The notes under the pieces: generated by a model
Told to the model about the DNA's origin: nothing
The model's database searches: none
What the model saw: only the letters and a program-made list of their open reading frames with translations
Shown here: positions 1 through 5,818 of the stretch, in pieces
Layout of the letters: each line of letters begins with the position of its first letter
Position numbering within the stretch: position 1 is the first letter of the stretch
Position numbers and translations under genes: made by a program
Assembly (NCBI GenBank): GCA_947054185.1
Contig: CAMRVW010000112.1
Coordinates: forward strand, 1 to 6,676
Length of the DNA: 6,676 bases
Source of the DNA: an uncultured Rikenellaceae bacterium
GTDB taxonomy: Bacteria > Bacteroidota > Bacteroidia > Bacteroidales > Rikenellaceae
Direction: 5' to 3'

Positions 1-808
1 TGTCGCCGGTGACATCGTCGGTGTCGCAATAGAGGTTGATATCAACCCTTATAACCTGAGAAAAGCTGTCTAACTTATCGGAGAGGTTGACCTTTTGGGT
101 GGCATACTTGCCGTCGCCGGTGCGACAGGTGAGCGTGAGCACGTTACCCTGGGTGCCGTCGAAACCGAGATAGTAACCGCGGGCCAAGAAGTGATAGTCT
201 TGAAGTTGGTTCATCGACATCTCTGCCGTTGCCGTATGGTCTTTCAGCACATCGTCGGAATAGACGTCATAGGCCGTATAGACATTATTGAGTGACATGT
301 CGCACGAGGTGATGCCGCTATAGTTTTCGCCCAGTTTCACATTTATCTCAACCACGGTAAAGCGGGCTTTCATCATGTGACTGAAGCCGCCGGTGTTGAA
401 ATAATTGGTTTTGAAAGGCTGGGTCGGCTCAGAGGTATAAAGCTCGGTGGTGGGCTTGATTTTGCCGTTGGCATCTTCGGGTATCACAAAGCGGGTCTCG
501 CGATAGTTCTCGAGGTTTTCTATTGTCATAGAGCCGTCCTTGAAGTAATAGCCATAAGCAACATAGGCACCGTTACGCACTGTGTCGGTGTAATAACCCG
601 ACGAGACACGGTGTGTGAACTGATAGTTGCCGAGGGTGTCGCGATAGACTATATCGCACGTCTTGGGCGACGGCACTGTCGATATCATATCCCACGAGGT
701 GGTGATTCTGACAAGGGAGTCTGCCCCGGTAAGCGGCTCATGAAGCTTATCGCAAGAGAAGGCCATCATCAACACCGCCGGTAAGATATAAACGAATTTC
801 GTTTTCAT
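1..808 (-). CDS. Putative fimbria-associated lipoprotein, DUF5119 / FimB-Mfa2-like (3' end outside window)
   Basis: The reading frame is open from the ATG at 808 to the window edge (269 complete codons); the C-terminus lies beyond base 1. The N-terminus is a lipoprotein signal: KTK, a hydrophobic stretch (VYILPAVLMMAFS), then Cys19 followed by DKLHEP. The mature part is rich in beta-prone, Tyr/Thr-rich sequence. An early strand (SLVRITTSWD, 31-40) and a later half beginning around KARFTVVEINVKL resemble the two-domain layout of DUF5119 and FimB/Mfa2-type lipoproteins, which act in outer-membrane-anchored fimbria-like assemblies. That family call is from remembered sequence pattern only and is moderate; the lipoprotein call is strong. 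An in-frame ATG at 817 (adding MFI) is an equally possible start. The gene lies downstream of the OmpA/DUF3575 gene on the same strand, separated by about 775 bp. I found no consensus promoter directly upstream, so it may be read from the upstream gene's promoter or from a non-consensus one. Confidence 0.82.
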   Translation of the reverse strand, partial: MKTKFVYILPAVLMMAFSCDKLHEPLTGADSLVRITTSWDMISTVPSPKTCDIVYRDTLGNYQFTHRVSSGYYTDTVRNGAYVAYGYYFKDGSMTIENLENYRETRFVIPEDANGKIKPTTELYTSEPTQPFKTNYFNTGGFSHMMKARFTVVEINVKLGENYSGITSCDMSLNNVYTAYDVYSDDVLKDHTATAEMSMNQLQDYHFLARGYYLGFDGTQGNVLTLTCRTGDGKYATQKVNLSDKLDSFSQVIRVDINLYCDTDDVTGD

Positions 809-872
809 TATAAACATAATTTATTCAATTTTTTTATCCACGAGAGGCTCTCACCACTCTTTGTCTTCAATA

Positions 873-888
873 AAGAGGCAAGCCTCTT
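873..888. other. Perfect inverted repeat
   Basis: AAGAGGC (873-879) and GCCTCTT (882-888) are exact reverse complements with two bases between them. In RNA the stem would be six pairs with a four-base loop. It lies about 65 bases before the start of the minus-strand lipoprotein gene and could sit in its 5' leader. No function can be assigned. Confidence 0.4.
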
Positions 889-898
889 AACAATATTC

Positions 899-927
899 AA
901 TACACAGTCGGAAAGTGTATTTCCGGC
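899..927. promoter_or_regulatory. Overlapping, mutually exclusive hairpins upstream of the lipoprotein gene
   Basis: Two stems share bases and cannot form together. One pairs 909-914 (CGGAAA) with 920-925 (TTTCCG), extended by a G-C and a G-T pair to 907-927. The other pairs 899-905 (AATACAC) with 915-921 (GTGTATT). They lie roughly 90-120 bases before the lipoprotein start. This layout is what an RNA switch or attenuator would need, but it may be chance in AT-rich DNA. Confidence 0.25.
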
Positions 928-978
928 TTTTAATCAGAGGTCATCCGGTTGTTGCCAACACGGTGGGTACATCGGTTT

Positions 979-1039
979 TTTGCCGGCTGCCTTACGGCGG
1001 GACGGCGGGTTATTGCGTCAAGCGCGCGGGGCGATTGAC
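979..1039. repeat. 61-bp GC-rich structured repeat, copy 1
   Basis: This copy matches 1075-1135 at 58 of 61 positions with a 96-bp period. It contains two potential hairpins. The first pairs 982-985 with 1003-1006 and 989-991 with 996-998. The second pairs 1016-1021 with 1035-1040. Read on the minus strand, the loop of the first is GUAA, a GNRA tetraloop. About two thirds of the bases are G or C, in sharp contrast to the AT-rich surroundings, which suggests an inserted or dispersed intergenic element. Confidence 0.75.
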
Positions 1040-1047
1040 GGTTGCTT

Positions 1048-1070
1048 TGACGCGGTTTTAAGGCGCGTCA
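1048..1070. other. Hairpin between the two repeat copies
   Basis: TGACGCG (1048-1054) pairs exactly with CGCGTCA (1064-1070) around a nine-base loop. The same TTGACGC/GCGTCAA half-site occurs in both flanking repeats, giving six occurrences in alternating orientation between 1015 and 1135. This spacer therefore looks like part of one composite element. Confidence 0.5.
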
Positions 1071-1074
1071 GGGG

Positions 1075-1135
1075 TTTGCCGGCTGCCTTGCGGCGGAACG
1101 GCGGGTTATTGCGTCAAACGCGCGGGGCGATTGAC
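1075..1135. repeat. 61-bp GC-rich structured repeat, copy 2
   Basis: This is the second copy of the element at 979-1039. It differs at three positions (1090, 1097, 1118). The first hairpin is retained (1078-1081 with 1099-1102; 1085-1087 with 1092-1094), and its minus-strand loop becomes GCAA, still a GNRA tetraloop. The second stem is one pair shorter (1113-1117 with 1131-1135). None of the three changes breaks a predicted pair. Confidence 0.75.
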
Positions 1136-1303
1136 TTGTGCAAGGAGGTGTAAGGTCCACTCCCCTGCCGTTGATATTATTTGCCTTGTCACCGAGCCTA
1201 TGCGGCCCAATGGGTGCGGCTATAATGTTTGTAATAGTTTTTTCATCGTTTTTAGATACCAGAGTGTCAATCTCACAGGCATTCAAACCTTTGTGATAGA
1301 GAG

Positions 1304-1348
1304 TTCCGTTATGGCAGAGCCTTTTACGGCCCTGCCCAATTTACGGAA
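1304..1348. other. Two-tier hairpin in the intercistronic spacer
   Basis: The outer stem pairs TTCCGT (1304-1309) with ACGGAA (1343-1348). The inner stem pairs GGCAG (1313-1317) with CTGCC (1332-1336) and, past one mismatch, GCC (1319-1321) with GGC (1328-1330). That is 14 Watson-Crick pairs in 45 bases. No T tract follows on either strand, so it does not look like an intrinsic terminator. It could be an RNA-stability or processing element. Confidence 0.5.
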
Positions 1349-1467
1349 TCATTAACCCTCTTAATCTGTTATCAACAAATTTGGCATCTTTTTTGAATAA
1401 ATTTAAATATTGCTTTTTAATCTCTTTTCGGCGTCGGACACGTAAGGCGCCCTCTGCTTCTAATGCC

Positions 1468-1491
1468 TCTCATCCGTTACCGGACATGAGA
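1468..1491 (-). other. Hairpin with GUAA tetraloop on the minus strand
   Basis: TCTCAT (1468-1473) pairs with ATGAGA (1486-1491), with a two-base bulge, and CCG (1474-1476) pairs with CGG (1481-1483). Read as minus-strand RNA the loop is GUAA, a stabilising GNRA tetraloop, which favours this strand as the transcribed one. It lies about 100 bases past the stop of the OmpA/DUF3575 gene. Confidence 0.4.
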
Positions 1492-1521
1492 CCGTTTGTC
1501 ATAAATAATAGCTTTAATATT

Positions 1522-1555
1522 GCATCGTTTCGGTCGCCCGATGGCGATGCGCTTT
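1522..1555. terminator. Hairpin just downstream of the OmpA/DUF3575 gene, possible terminator
   Basis: GCATCG (1522-1527) pairs with CGATGC (1545-1550), and CGG (1531-1533) with CCG (1538-1540). On the minus strand the loop is GCGA (GNRA), about 40 bases after the stop codon of the large gene, a natural place for a terminator. However, the T run (1553-1557) follows the stem on the plus strand, not the minus. It may be a weak minus-strand terminator, a processing hairpin, or a plus-strand terminator with no visible gene. Confidence 0.3.
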
Positions 1556-1590
1556 TTAATATTTTATAATTTATATATTCTTTATCTTCC

Positions 1591-3285
1591 TTAGAACTTG
1601 AACACCAAACTGATAGATCCTTTGGTCGGCCCCACGTAATTGGTTACGCGGGTGCGATTATAGATAAATGTCGGGTCTTTCAAGTTACTATAATTTATAT
1701 ACTCATCATTTTCAACTCTCAGGTATCCCACCGCAATGGCGAACTCGACATTGAAGTGACGCGACACCTCGACAGAGTAACCGTACAACAGACCGCCACC
1801 GTAAACAACACCCTGGTCGCCTGTGCCGGGAACACCCCGGTCGTTGAGTCGGAAGTTGTACTTACCCCAACCACCGTTCAGGCCTAAGAAGTGACCTCCG
1901 CTCGATGAGTCGAACCAGTAACGGTACTCGCCAGTGGCCATATTGACGCCATAACGCCAGTCTTTCTTGTTGTTAATCAGCTTCCAGTCTGAATAACCGC
2001 CCTCGATGCCTATCGAATGTTTACGACCCATATAGACCTCGAAAGCAAGGTTGGGAGTGAGAGCACACCAGTAAAGCAGGTTTGTTTTGAACGAGACACT
2101 CGGCGTTTCGGTTGAGAATGTACGTTTTTTCTGCTGCTCATAATACTGAGGCTGTTGTTGCTCGTATTTAGGCTGTTGCTCAGTGACATCCGTTATGGTC
2201 TTGTCAGTTGTATGAGTGACGTTTTCGGTGTACTGCTTGTTTTTACTCTTTTTCTTGTCTTTTTTCTTGTCTTTCTTGTTCTTTTTCTTCTTGCCTTTGT
2301 CTTTATCGGCATCGGTGCCATTACCGTCGGCGTCGACCTGAGCGTTGTCGCCATTTTTTTCGCCGTCGACATTCTGGCTCTTGTAATATTCCGAGTTCCA
2401 CGGCTCTTCACCGTATTTTTTGTCGTCGGCAAGGTCGTCTTTGCCTATGTTGTATATGTTCCAGACATTGCCCTGTCCGGTTTGGTTGTCTTCTCGTTTG
2501 TCGTAACCTTCATTGCGGCCATAGGGATCACGGATGTAATATGCGTAATCTATGGTGTCGCCGGGAATTGTCACCTTGGTGCTGACAGTGTCGGCAATCC
2601 GGTGGAACACTGTTTCATCCACACGGAAGTCTATTCGCCAATAGACGCGTCGCAACTGCGGATAGAGGTTATTGAGCAGATAGCGATAGGTGCGGCCTCC
2701 GTTTATCTTGGCCAACTCGGCATCTCGCGCATCGGGCTCATAAACAAAATCTATAACATCAAAGATCCTGTATTTCTCTTCGTCCCGCAAGAAGGGGTCT
2801 TCCTCCACAAGGGTTGCAAGACCGCTCCAGTCTTCGGGGACGGAACTTATCTCAAACTCGGTATTATAGGTGAAGTAATCGCTGTAAGCATATCGCATGT
2901 AATCAATCATGGATTGTGCTCGCTCGACAGATAGTTTTTCATTAAGAGAATATCGACCCTCGGGAGAACCGAAACCTGTGATTACCACTCTGGTGATCTC
3001 GACATCGTCTTCGCTTCTTATAAGATCGAGGTTTTCGCGTATCTTAGCCAACTCGGTGCGGTTCATACCGAAGCCGGGCTCGATGCGAGAACGACCGACG
3101 GGAAACTGAATGAAAGCTGTACCCTCTCTGTAATAAGAATTTACGCTTGCCGAATCTCTCAACGTAACGTCTTCTATGATCTCGGTGCGCGCTCTGCGAT
3201 ATTGAGCGCCTGCCTCGTTCATAAACGGCAGGGTCACTGTCAGCAGAAGACCGAACAAAACTATTTTCTTTACTCCTCCAAGCAT
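1591..3285 (-). CDS. Outer-membrane protein: N-terminal OmpA-like domain, Lys-rich linker, C-terminal DUF3575 beta-barrel
   Basis: A 564-residue protein when started at the ATG at 3285, chosen because it gives a clean signal peptide (VKKIVLFGLLLTVTLPF, cleavage near AGA-Q28); the longer frame from 3384 would bury it. Residues about 55-225 hold an OmpA-like fold: strand VVITGFGSPEG (100-110), then NEKLSVERA (115-123), matching the N-x-x-L-S-x-x-R-A signature. The usual peptidoglycan-contacting Asp is Ser107 here, while Arg122 is kept. A polar linker follows, with an Asp/Gly calcium-loop-like patch (318-329), 16 Lys in 328-350, and a Gln/Tyr-rich repeat (369-386). Residues about 396-564 match DUF3575: VSFKTNLLYWCALTPNLAFE, GEYRYWF, GHFLG, GYLRVENDEY, PTKGSISLVFKF, ending in Phe as outer-membrane barrels do. 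This family is common in Bacteroidales next to fimbrillin/DUF5119 genes, as here. A structural role linking outer membrane and cell wall for a surface fibre is inferred. Confidence 0.93.
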   Translation of the reverse strand: MLGGVKKIVLFGLLLTVTLPFMNEAGAQYRRARTEIIEDVTLRDSASVNSYYREGTAFIQFPVGRSRIEPGFGMNRTELAKIRENLDLIRSEDDVEITRVVITGFGSPEGRYSLNEKLSVERAQSMIDYMRYAYSDYFTYNTEFEISSVPEDWSGLATLVEEDPFLRDEEKYRIFDVIDFVYEPDARDAELAKINGGRTYRYLLNNLYPQLRRVYWRIDFRVDETVFHRIADTVSTKVTIPGDTIDYAYYIRDPYGRNEGYDKREDNQTGQGNVWNIYNIGKDDLADDKKYGEEPWNSEYYKSQNVDGEKNGDNAQVDADGNGTDADKDKGKKKKNKKDKKKDKKKSKNKQYTENVTHTTDKTITDVTEQQPKYEQQQPQYYEQQKKRTFSTETPSVSFKTNLLYWCALTPNLAFEVYMGRKHSIGIEGGYSDWKLINNKKDWRYGVNMATGEYRYWFDSSSGGHFLGLNGGWGKYNFRLNDRGVPGTGDQGVVYGGGLLYGYSVEVSRHFNVEFAIAVGYLRVENDEYINYSNLKDPTFIYNRTRVTNYVGPTKGSISLVFKF

Positions 3286-3394
3286 TACCCTTATTGTTTT
3301 TAAAGGCAAAACCAAAAAGAAATCGGGGGAAATAAGACTTAAAGTCTCGGGGAAGATGACAACCCAACGTTGCCGCTTGAACACTTTTTAAATC

Positions 3395-3408
3395 TGTCGT
3401 TACCGACA
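3395..3408 (-). other. Hairpin in the OmpA/DUF3575 leader with GUAA tetraloop
   Basis: Read on the minus strand this is TGTCG-GTAA-CGACA: five perfect pairs closed by a GNRA tetraloop. It lies about 110 bases before the ATG at 3285 and downstream of both promoter candidates, so it should be present in the mRNA. It could stabilise the 5' end or act in post-transcriptional control. Confidence 0.4.
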
Positions 3409-3539
3409 AAACCTCTTAAATACCCTCTTTTATCATTGATTTTGGTTACCCTTAATAACCTAAACCACGGCTATTACGTTAATTAATAAAAATATTTATC
3501 TGTTTGCTTAAATAAATCGTATTCTCTCGGAACACTTTG

Positions 3540-3570
3540 CAAAGATATGCCTTTGCTTTTTAACTTCCAA
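3540..3570 (-). promoter_or_regulatory. Proximal promoter candidate for the OmpA/DUF3575 gene
   Basis: The minus strand reads TATCTTTG at 3547-3540, an exact TAnnTTTG -7 box. It is preceded by TTGG at 3570-3567 (three of four matches to TTTG) at a 19-base spacing. Transcription would start near 3533 and give a leader of about 250 bases. The -7 box overlaps a perfect 10-bp palindrome (CTTTGCAAAG, 3535-3544). Confidence 0.5.
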
Positions 3571-3642
3571 GAAAAAATTAATTTATTTTTAATTTTCCTT
3601 CTTTTTTCGCAATTCAAGGGGGTTAACCCTATCTTTACATCG

Positions 3643-3673
3643 CAAAGGTAGACATTTTCCATTAAATAGCAAA
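3643..3673 (-). promoter_or_regulatory. Distal promoter for the OmpA/DUF3575 gene
   Basis: The minus strand reads TTTG (3673-3670), 19 bases, then TACCTTTG (3650-3643), a full match to the Bacteroidetes housekeeping consensus. The start point would be near 3636, giving a leader of about 350 bases before the ATG at 3285. No other gene lies on this strand in between. Confidence 0.7.
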
Positions 3674-3978
3674 TTTTTCAAAAGATTTTTAATATTTTTT
3701 AACATTTTTTCAGGACAACCCTTACGTAAAACCGGCCAAAACGGCCTTGAACGCAGTGTTCGCCTATTTATTGTATGGCCCGGCGATATCGGGCAATAAC
3801 ACAACAATCCCCTATATTTACACATACTGTTAAAAAACAATACTTTCAGTGCATTTTTGTTGATTTATCACACATACATTCGAACTCTATATATAAGAGG
3901 TATATGGCCAACCGTGGGGCGTGTGCGTAAGCCAACAGGCGCACATGACATCAAGGTGCCCGACCATGCGTGGGACGG

Positions 3979-4010
3979 TTTGCGCAAGTCATTATAAATA
4001 GTTATATTTG
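3979..4010 (+). promoter_or_regulatory. Promoter of nusB
   Basis: TTTG (3979-3982), 20 bases, then TATATTTG (4003-4010): both boxes and the spacing match the Bacteroidetes primary sigma-factor consensus exactly. A start near 4016-4018 would leave a leader of only about 16-18 bases before the ATG at 4034. Confidence 0.85.
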
Positions 4011-4033
4011 CGGGATATTTAAAAGCAAAAAAG

Positions 4034-4933
4034 ATGATTTCAAGGCGACTTTTACGCATACTTGCCGTAAAGGCTCTTTTCCAGTATGGCATTGAGGGTG
4101 GATCGGCAAACACGGCTCTGAGGATGCTCAATTTCAGCATTTACAAATCGTATGAGCTTTATTTCATGTTGCTCGACCTTATGGTGGCCGTATCGGCAGA
4201 GGTGGAGGTGGTTTTGAATCAGCGAAAAAACAAGCTCAGACCCACAGAGGAGGATCTCAACCCATCCATGAGGTTGCCGCACAACAAGGTGGTGGCGCAG
4301 ATAAGAGAGAGCAAGGCTTTTGCCGACTTCAAGGCCAAGAACGACATATCGTGGGCAGAGCATGGCGAGGTGGTGCGCAGAATGGCGTTAAATGTTTTGG
4401 AATCCGATATTTATGCCAAGTATATAAAATCGCCGGAGAGTTATGAGTCCGACAGGGATTTCGTGTGCGAGTTTTACCTCGGCTTCATAGAAGATTTCGA
4501 GATGCTTTATGAGGCATTGGAAGAGATGTCGGCATATTGGGCCGATCAGATAGAATATTTCACGTCGTTTGTGATCAAGACCATAAGAGCATGCAGGCAG
4601 ACAGATGCCGACCTGCCCCTTTTCCCCATGTACAAAGACAGCTCCGATGCCGACTTCGTGAAAAAGCTGGTCACCGCCGCCGTGGACAACAACGACAGGT
4701 ATATGGGGTACATCAAAGAGGTGACCCAGAAATGGAACCCCGAGCGAATCGCTTACATGGACCGCATAATAATATTGCTCGGCATTTCGGAGATGGACAA
4801 TTTCAGCGACATACCTATCAAAGTGACTCTGGACGAGTATATCGAGATATCGAAATATTACAGCACCACAGGCAGCAGCGTCTATGTAAACGGCATGTTG
4901 GATAAGATTGCTTCGATAGTGGGGAGATCGTAA
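4034..4933 (+). CDS. nusB: Transcription antitermination factor NusB (long Bacteroidetes form)
   Basis: 299 residues. NusB binds boxA RNA with NusE (ribosomal protein S10) and acts in the cytoplasm in rRNA antitermination and assembly. The N-terminus shows the start of the fold (RRLLRILAVKALFQY, 4-18). The C-terminal part is diagnostic: DADFVKKLV (205-213), KWNPERIAYMDRIIILLGISEM (233-254), DIPIKVTLDEYIEISKYYS (259-277) and YVNGMLDKI (284-292). The region from about 19 to 180 is a helical expansion absent from the short enterobacterial protein of roughly 140 residues; Bacteroidetes NusB are typically about 300 residues, so this is normal for the group and not a fusion. The ATG at 4034 follows a very short leader from the promoter at 3979-4010. 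The DUF1573 lipoprotein gene and yajC follow in the same direction and probably share its transcript. Confidence 0.97.
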   Translation: MISRRLLRILAVKALFQYGIEGGSANTALRMLNFSIYKSYELYFMLLDLMVAVSAEVEVVLNQRKNKLRPTEEDLNPSMRLPHNKVVAQIRESKAFADFKAKNDISWAEHGEVVRRMALNVLESDIYAKYIKSPESYESDRDFVCEFYLGFIEDFEMLYEALEEMSAYWADQIEYFTSFVIKTIRACRQTDADLPLFPMYKDSSDADFVKKLVTAAVDNNDRYMGYIKEVTQKWNPERIAYMDRIIILLGISEMDNFSDIPIKVTLDEYIEISKYYSTTGSSVYVNGMLDKIASIVGRS

Positions 4934-5079
4934 GGCCCGACAGTAAGGGGCTGGTTTACAGGCGTGGCAAGAGGGGGCTGACCGGAAGGATGTCAGGTTT
5001 GGGAGGCGTGGTTGAGTGTGTGCAACAACGTCTTCAGTGATAGGCAATAACGGGTCGATTTTTTCGTTTAGCATATATT

Positions 5080-5532
5080 ATGAAAAGATATTTGATTGTC
5101 GGGGCGTTGTTTTTGATGGCCTCGTGTGCCGGACAAAACGGCGGGAAGGCGGCTGCCAATGTTGAGCCGCAGAGTGTGGTCAAGACAGAGGCGGTCGGTC
5201 GCAGTTTCGACCTTACGCCGGGCGACAAACTGATTCCCACCAAGTTAGGGGAGATAGACTTAGGGCGGATGCGGGCCGGCGAGGTGTTGCGCTGCGACTT
5301 TTCGCTGGTGAACAAATGCGGCAAACCCATTGTGATACTTGAGGTTAAGGGGTCGTGCGGGTGTGTCGGCCTGGACACCGACTTAAAGCCCTTTGCCGAC
5401 GGACAGAGCAAAACCGTAAAGATGTCTTACGACTCCAAAGGCAAAGAGGGACGCCAGTTGGCAATAGTAACGATAAAGACCTCGGCAGGAGATTACAAGA
5501 TTGAGTTAAAAGGCGACGTGAGGAACGATTAG
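5080..5532 (+). CDS. DUF1573 domain lipoprotein
   Basis: 150 residues. The N-terminus is a lipoprotein signal: KRYLIVGALFLMAS then Cys16 (AGQNGG), so it is probably anchored in an envelope membrane and faces the periplasm. The rest is one DUF1573 domain, an immunoglobulin-like beta-sandwich: ALGEIDLG-type first strand (LGEIDLGRMRAGE, 56-68), FSLVNKCGKPIVILEV (74-89), the family's SCGC motif (92-95), the YDSKGKEGR loop (117-125) and a closing strand IELKGDVR. DUF1573 proteins are very common in Bacteroidetes and their exact role is not known; the paired cysteines of SCGC suggest a metal site or disulfide, which is inference. The gene sits 146 bp after nusB and 286 bp before yajC. No consensus promoter lies directly upstream, so transcription from the nusB promoter is likely. 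Confidence 0.93.
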   Translation: MKRYLIVGALFLMASCAGQNGGKAAANVEPQSVVKTEAVGRSFDLTPGDKLIPTKLGEIDLGRMRAGEVLRCDFSLVNKCGKPIVILEVKGSCGCVGLDTDLKPFADGQSKTVKMSYDSKGKEGRQLAIVTIKTSAGDYKIELKGDVRND

Positions 5533-5818
5533 TTTGGCCATCTAAAATTTTGCCGGTGCCAAGGCCCATAACGGCATGCGATTTGTGCAGACGGCAAGGG
5601 GTCGATAATGTTCTTTTAAGGATGGCTCGCAAGAAAATATCTGAGGCGGAGAATGGCGTAAGGGCGTTTTTAGCGAGGCTCAAAGGAAACATTTGATGTA
5701 AGTATTCTTCAAGGGGCGTTTTTTGCAAGCATAAACATACCCGGCGGAGACAAGCCTGCAATGGAGAAAACAACAAATTAAATAACAACGGCTTAACGGC
5801 CACAATAAAACAAAAACT
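5533..5818. other. 286-bp spacer between the DUF1573 gene and yajC
   Basis: This stretch has no strong gene. It contains a 24-codon frame at 5622-5696 (see findings) and a six-codon frame at 5761-5781. No exact TAnnTTTG promoter is present; the best partial match is TTTG (5582-5585) with TAATGTTC (5606-5613). It is unusually long for a gap inside a presumed operon. Confidence 0.5.

Larger units (their letters stand above)
818..1590. other. 773-bp structured spacer between two minus-strand genes, no convincing gene
   Basis: Neither strand carries an open frame that looks like protein. The stretch holds AT-rich flanks, a GC-rich repeat pair (979-1135), and separate hairpins at 873-888, 899-927, 1304-1348, 1468-1491 and 1522-1550. 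No TTTG-N20-TAnnTTTG promoter was found on either strand. If the two flanking genes are co-transcribed, all of this would be a long folded intercistronic RNA. Confidence 0.6.
3286..4033. other. 748-bp divergent intergenic region with promoters for both sides
   Basis: AT-rich spacer between the divergent OmpA/DUF3575 gene and nusB. It holds two minus-strand promoter candidates, one plus-strand promoter, and small hairpins at 3395-3408, 3444-3460 and 3778-3794. The 83-codon minus frame across 3589-3840 covers both T-rich promoter elements and has no protein-like pattern. I see no RNA gene or conserved riboswitch here. Confidence 0.6.

Noticed and set aside
377..784. 135-codon frame on the plus strand
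   Set aside because: Antisense to the lipoprotein gene, which has a signal peptide and a family-like pattern; this frame has neither.
979..1135. CRISPR-like repeat-spacer-repeat
   Set aside because: Only two copies, repeat length 61 bp, internally palindromic, and no cas genes nearby.
1068..1355. Short frames on both strands across the repeat region
   Set aside because: They overlap each other and the structured repeats and have no protein-like composition.
2155..2934. 259-codon hydrophobic frame on the plus strand
   Set aside because: It lies wholly inside the OmpA/DUF3575 gene; its Phe/Leu/Val richness simply mirrors the Lys/Glu/Asn codons of the opposite strand.
3286..3384. Longer start (ATG at 3384) for the OmpA/DUF3575 gene
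   Set aside because: It adds 33 residues in front of a clean signal peptide that begins at the ATG at 3285; the extension has no family pattern.
3733..3745. GGCC-AAAAC-GGCC hairpin as a terminator
   Set aside because: Only four pairs, no stable T tract directly after, and no gene that it would end.
4388..5074. 228-codon frame on the minus strand
   Set aside because: Antisense to nusB, whose identity is certain; no recognisable protein pattern.
5692..5725. Promoter for yajC (TTTG at 5692-5695, GTTTTTTG at 5718-5725)
   Set aside because: The -7 box lacks the essential TA and the spacing is 22; too weak to call.
5345..5803. 152-codon minus-strand frame over the DUF1573-yajC gap
   Set aside because: Its 3' part is antisense to the DUF1573 gene; Ser/Arg/Leu-rich composition without domain pattern.
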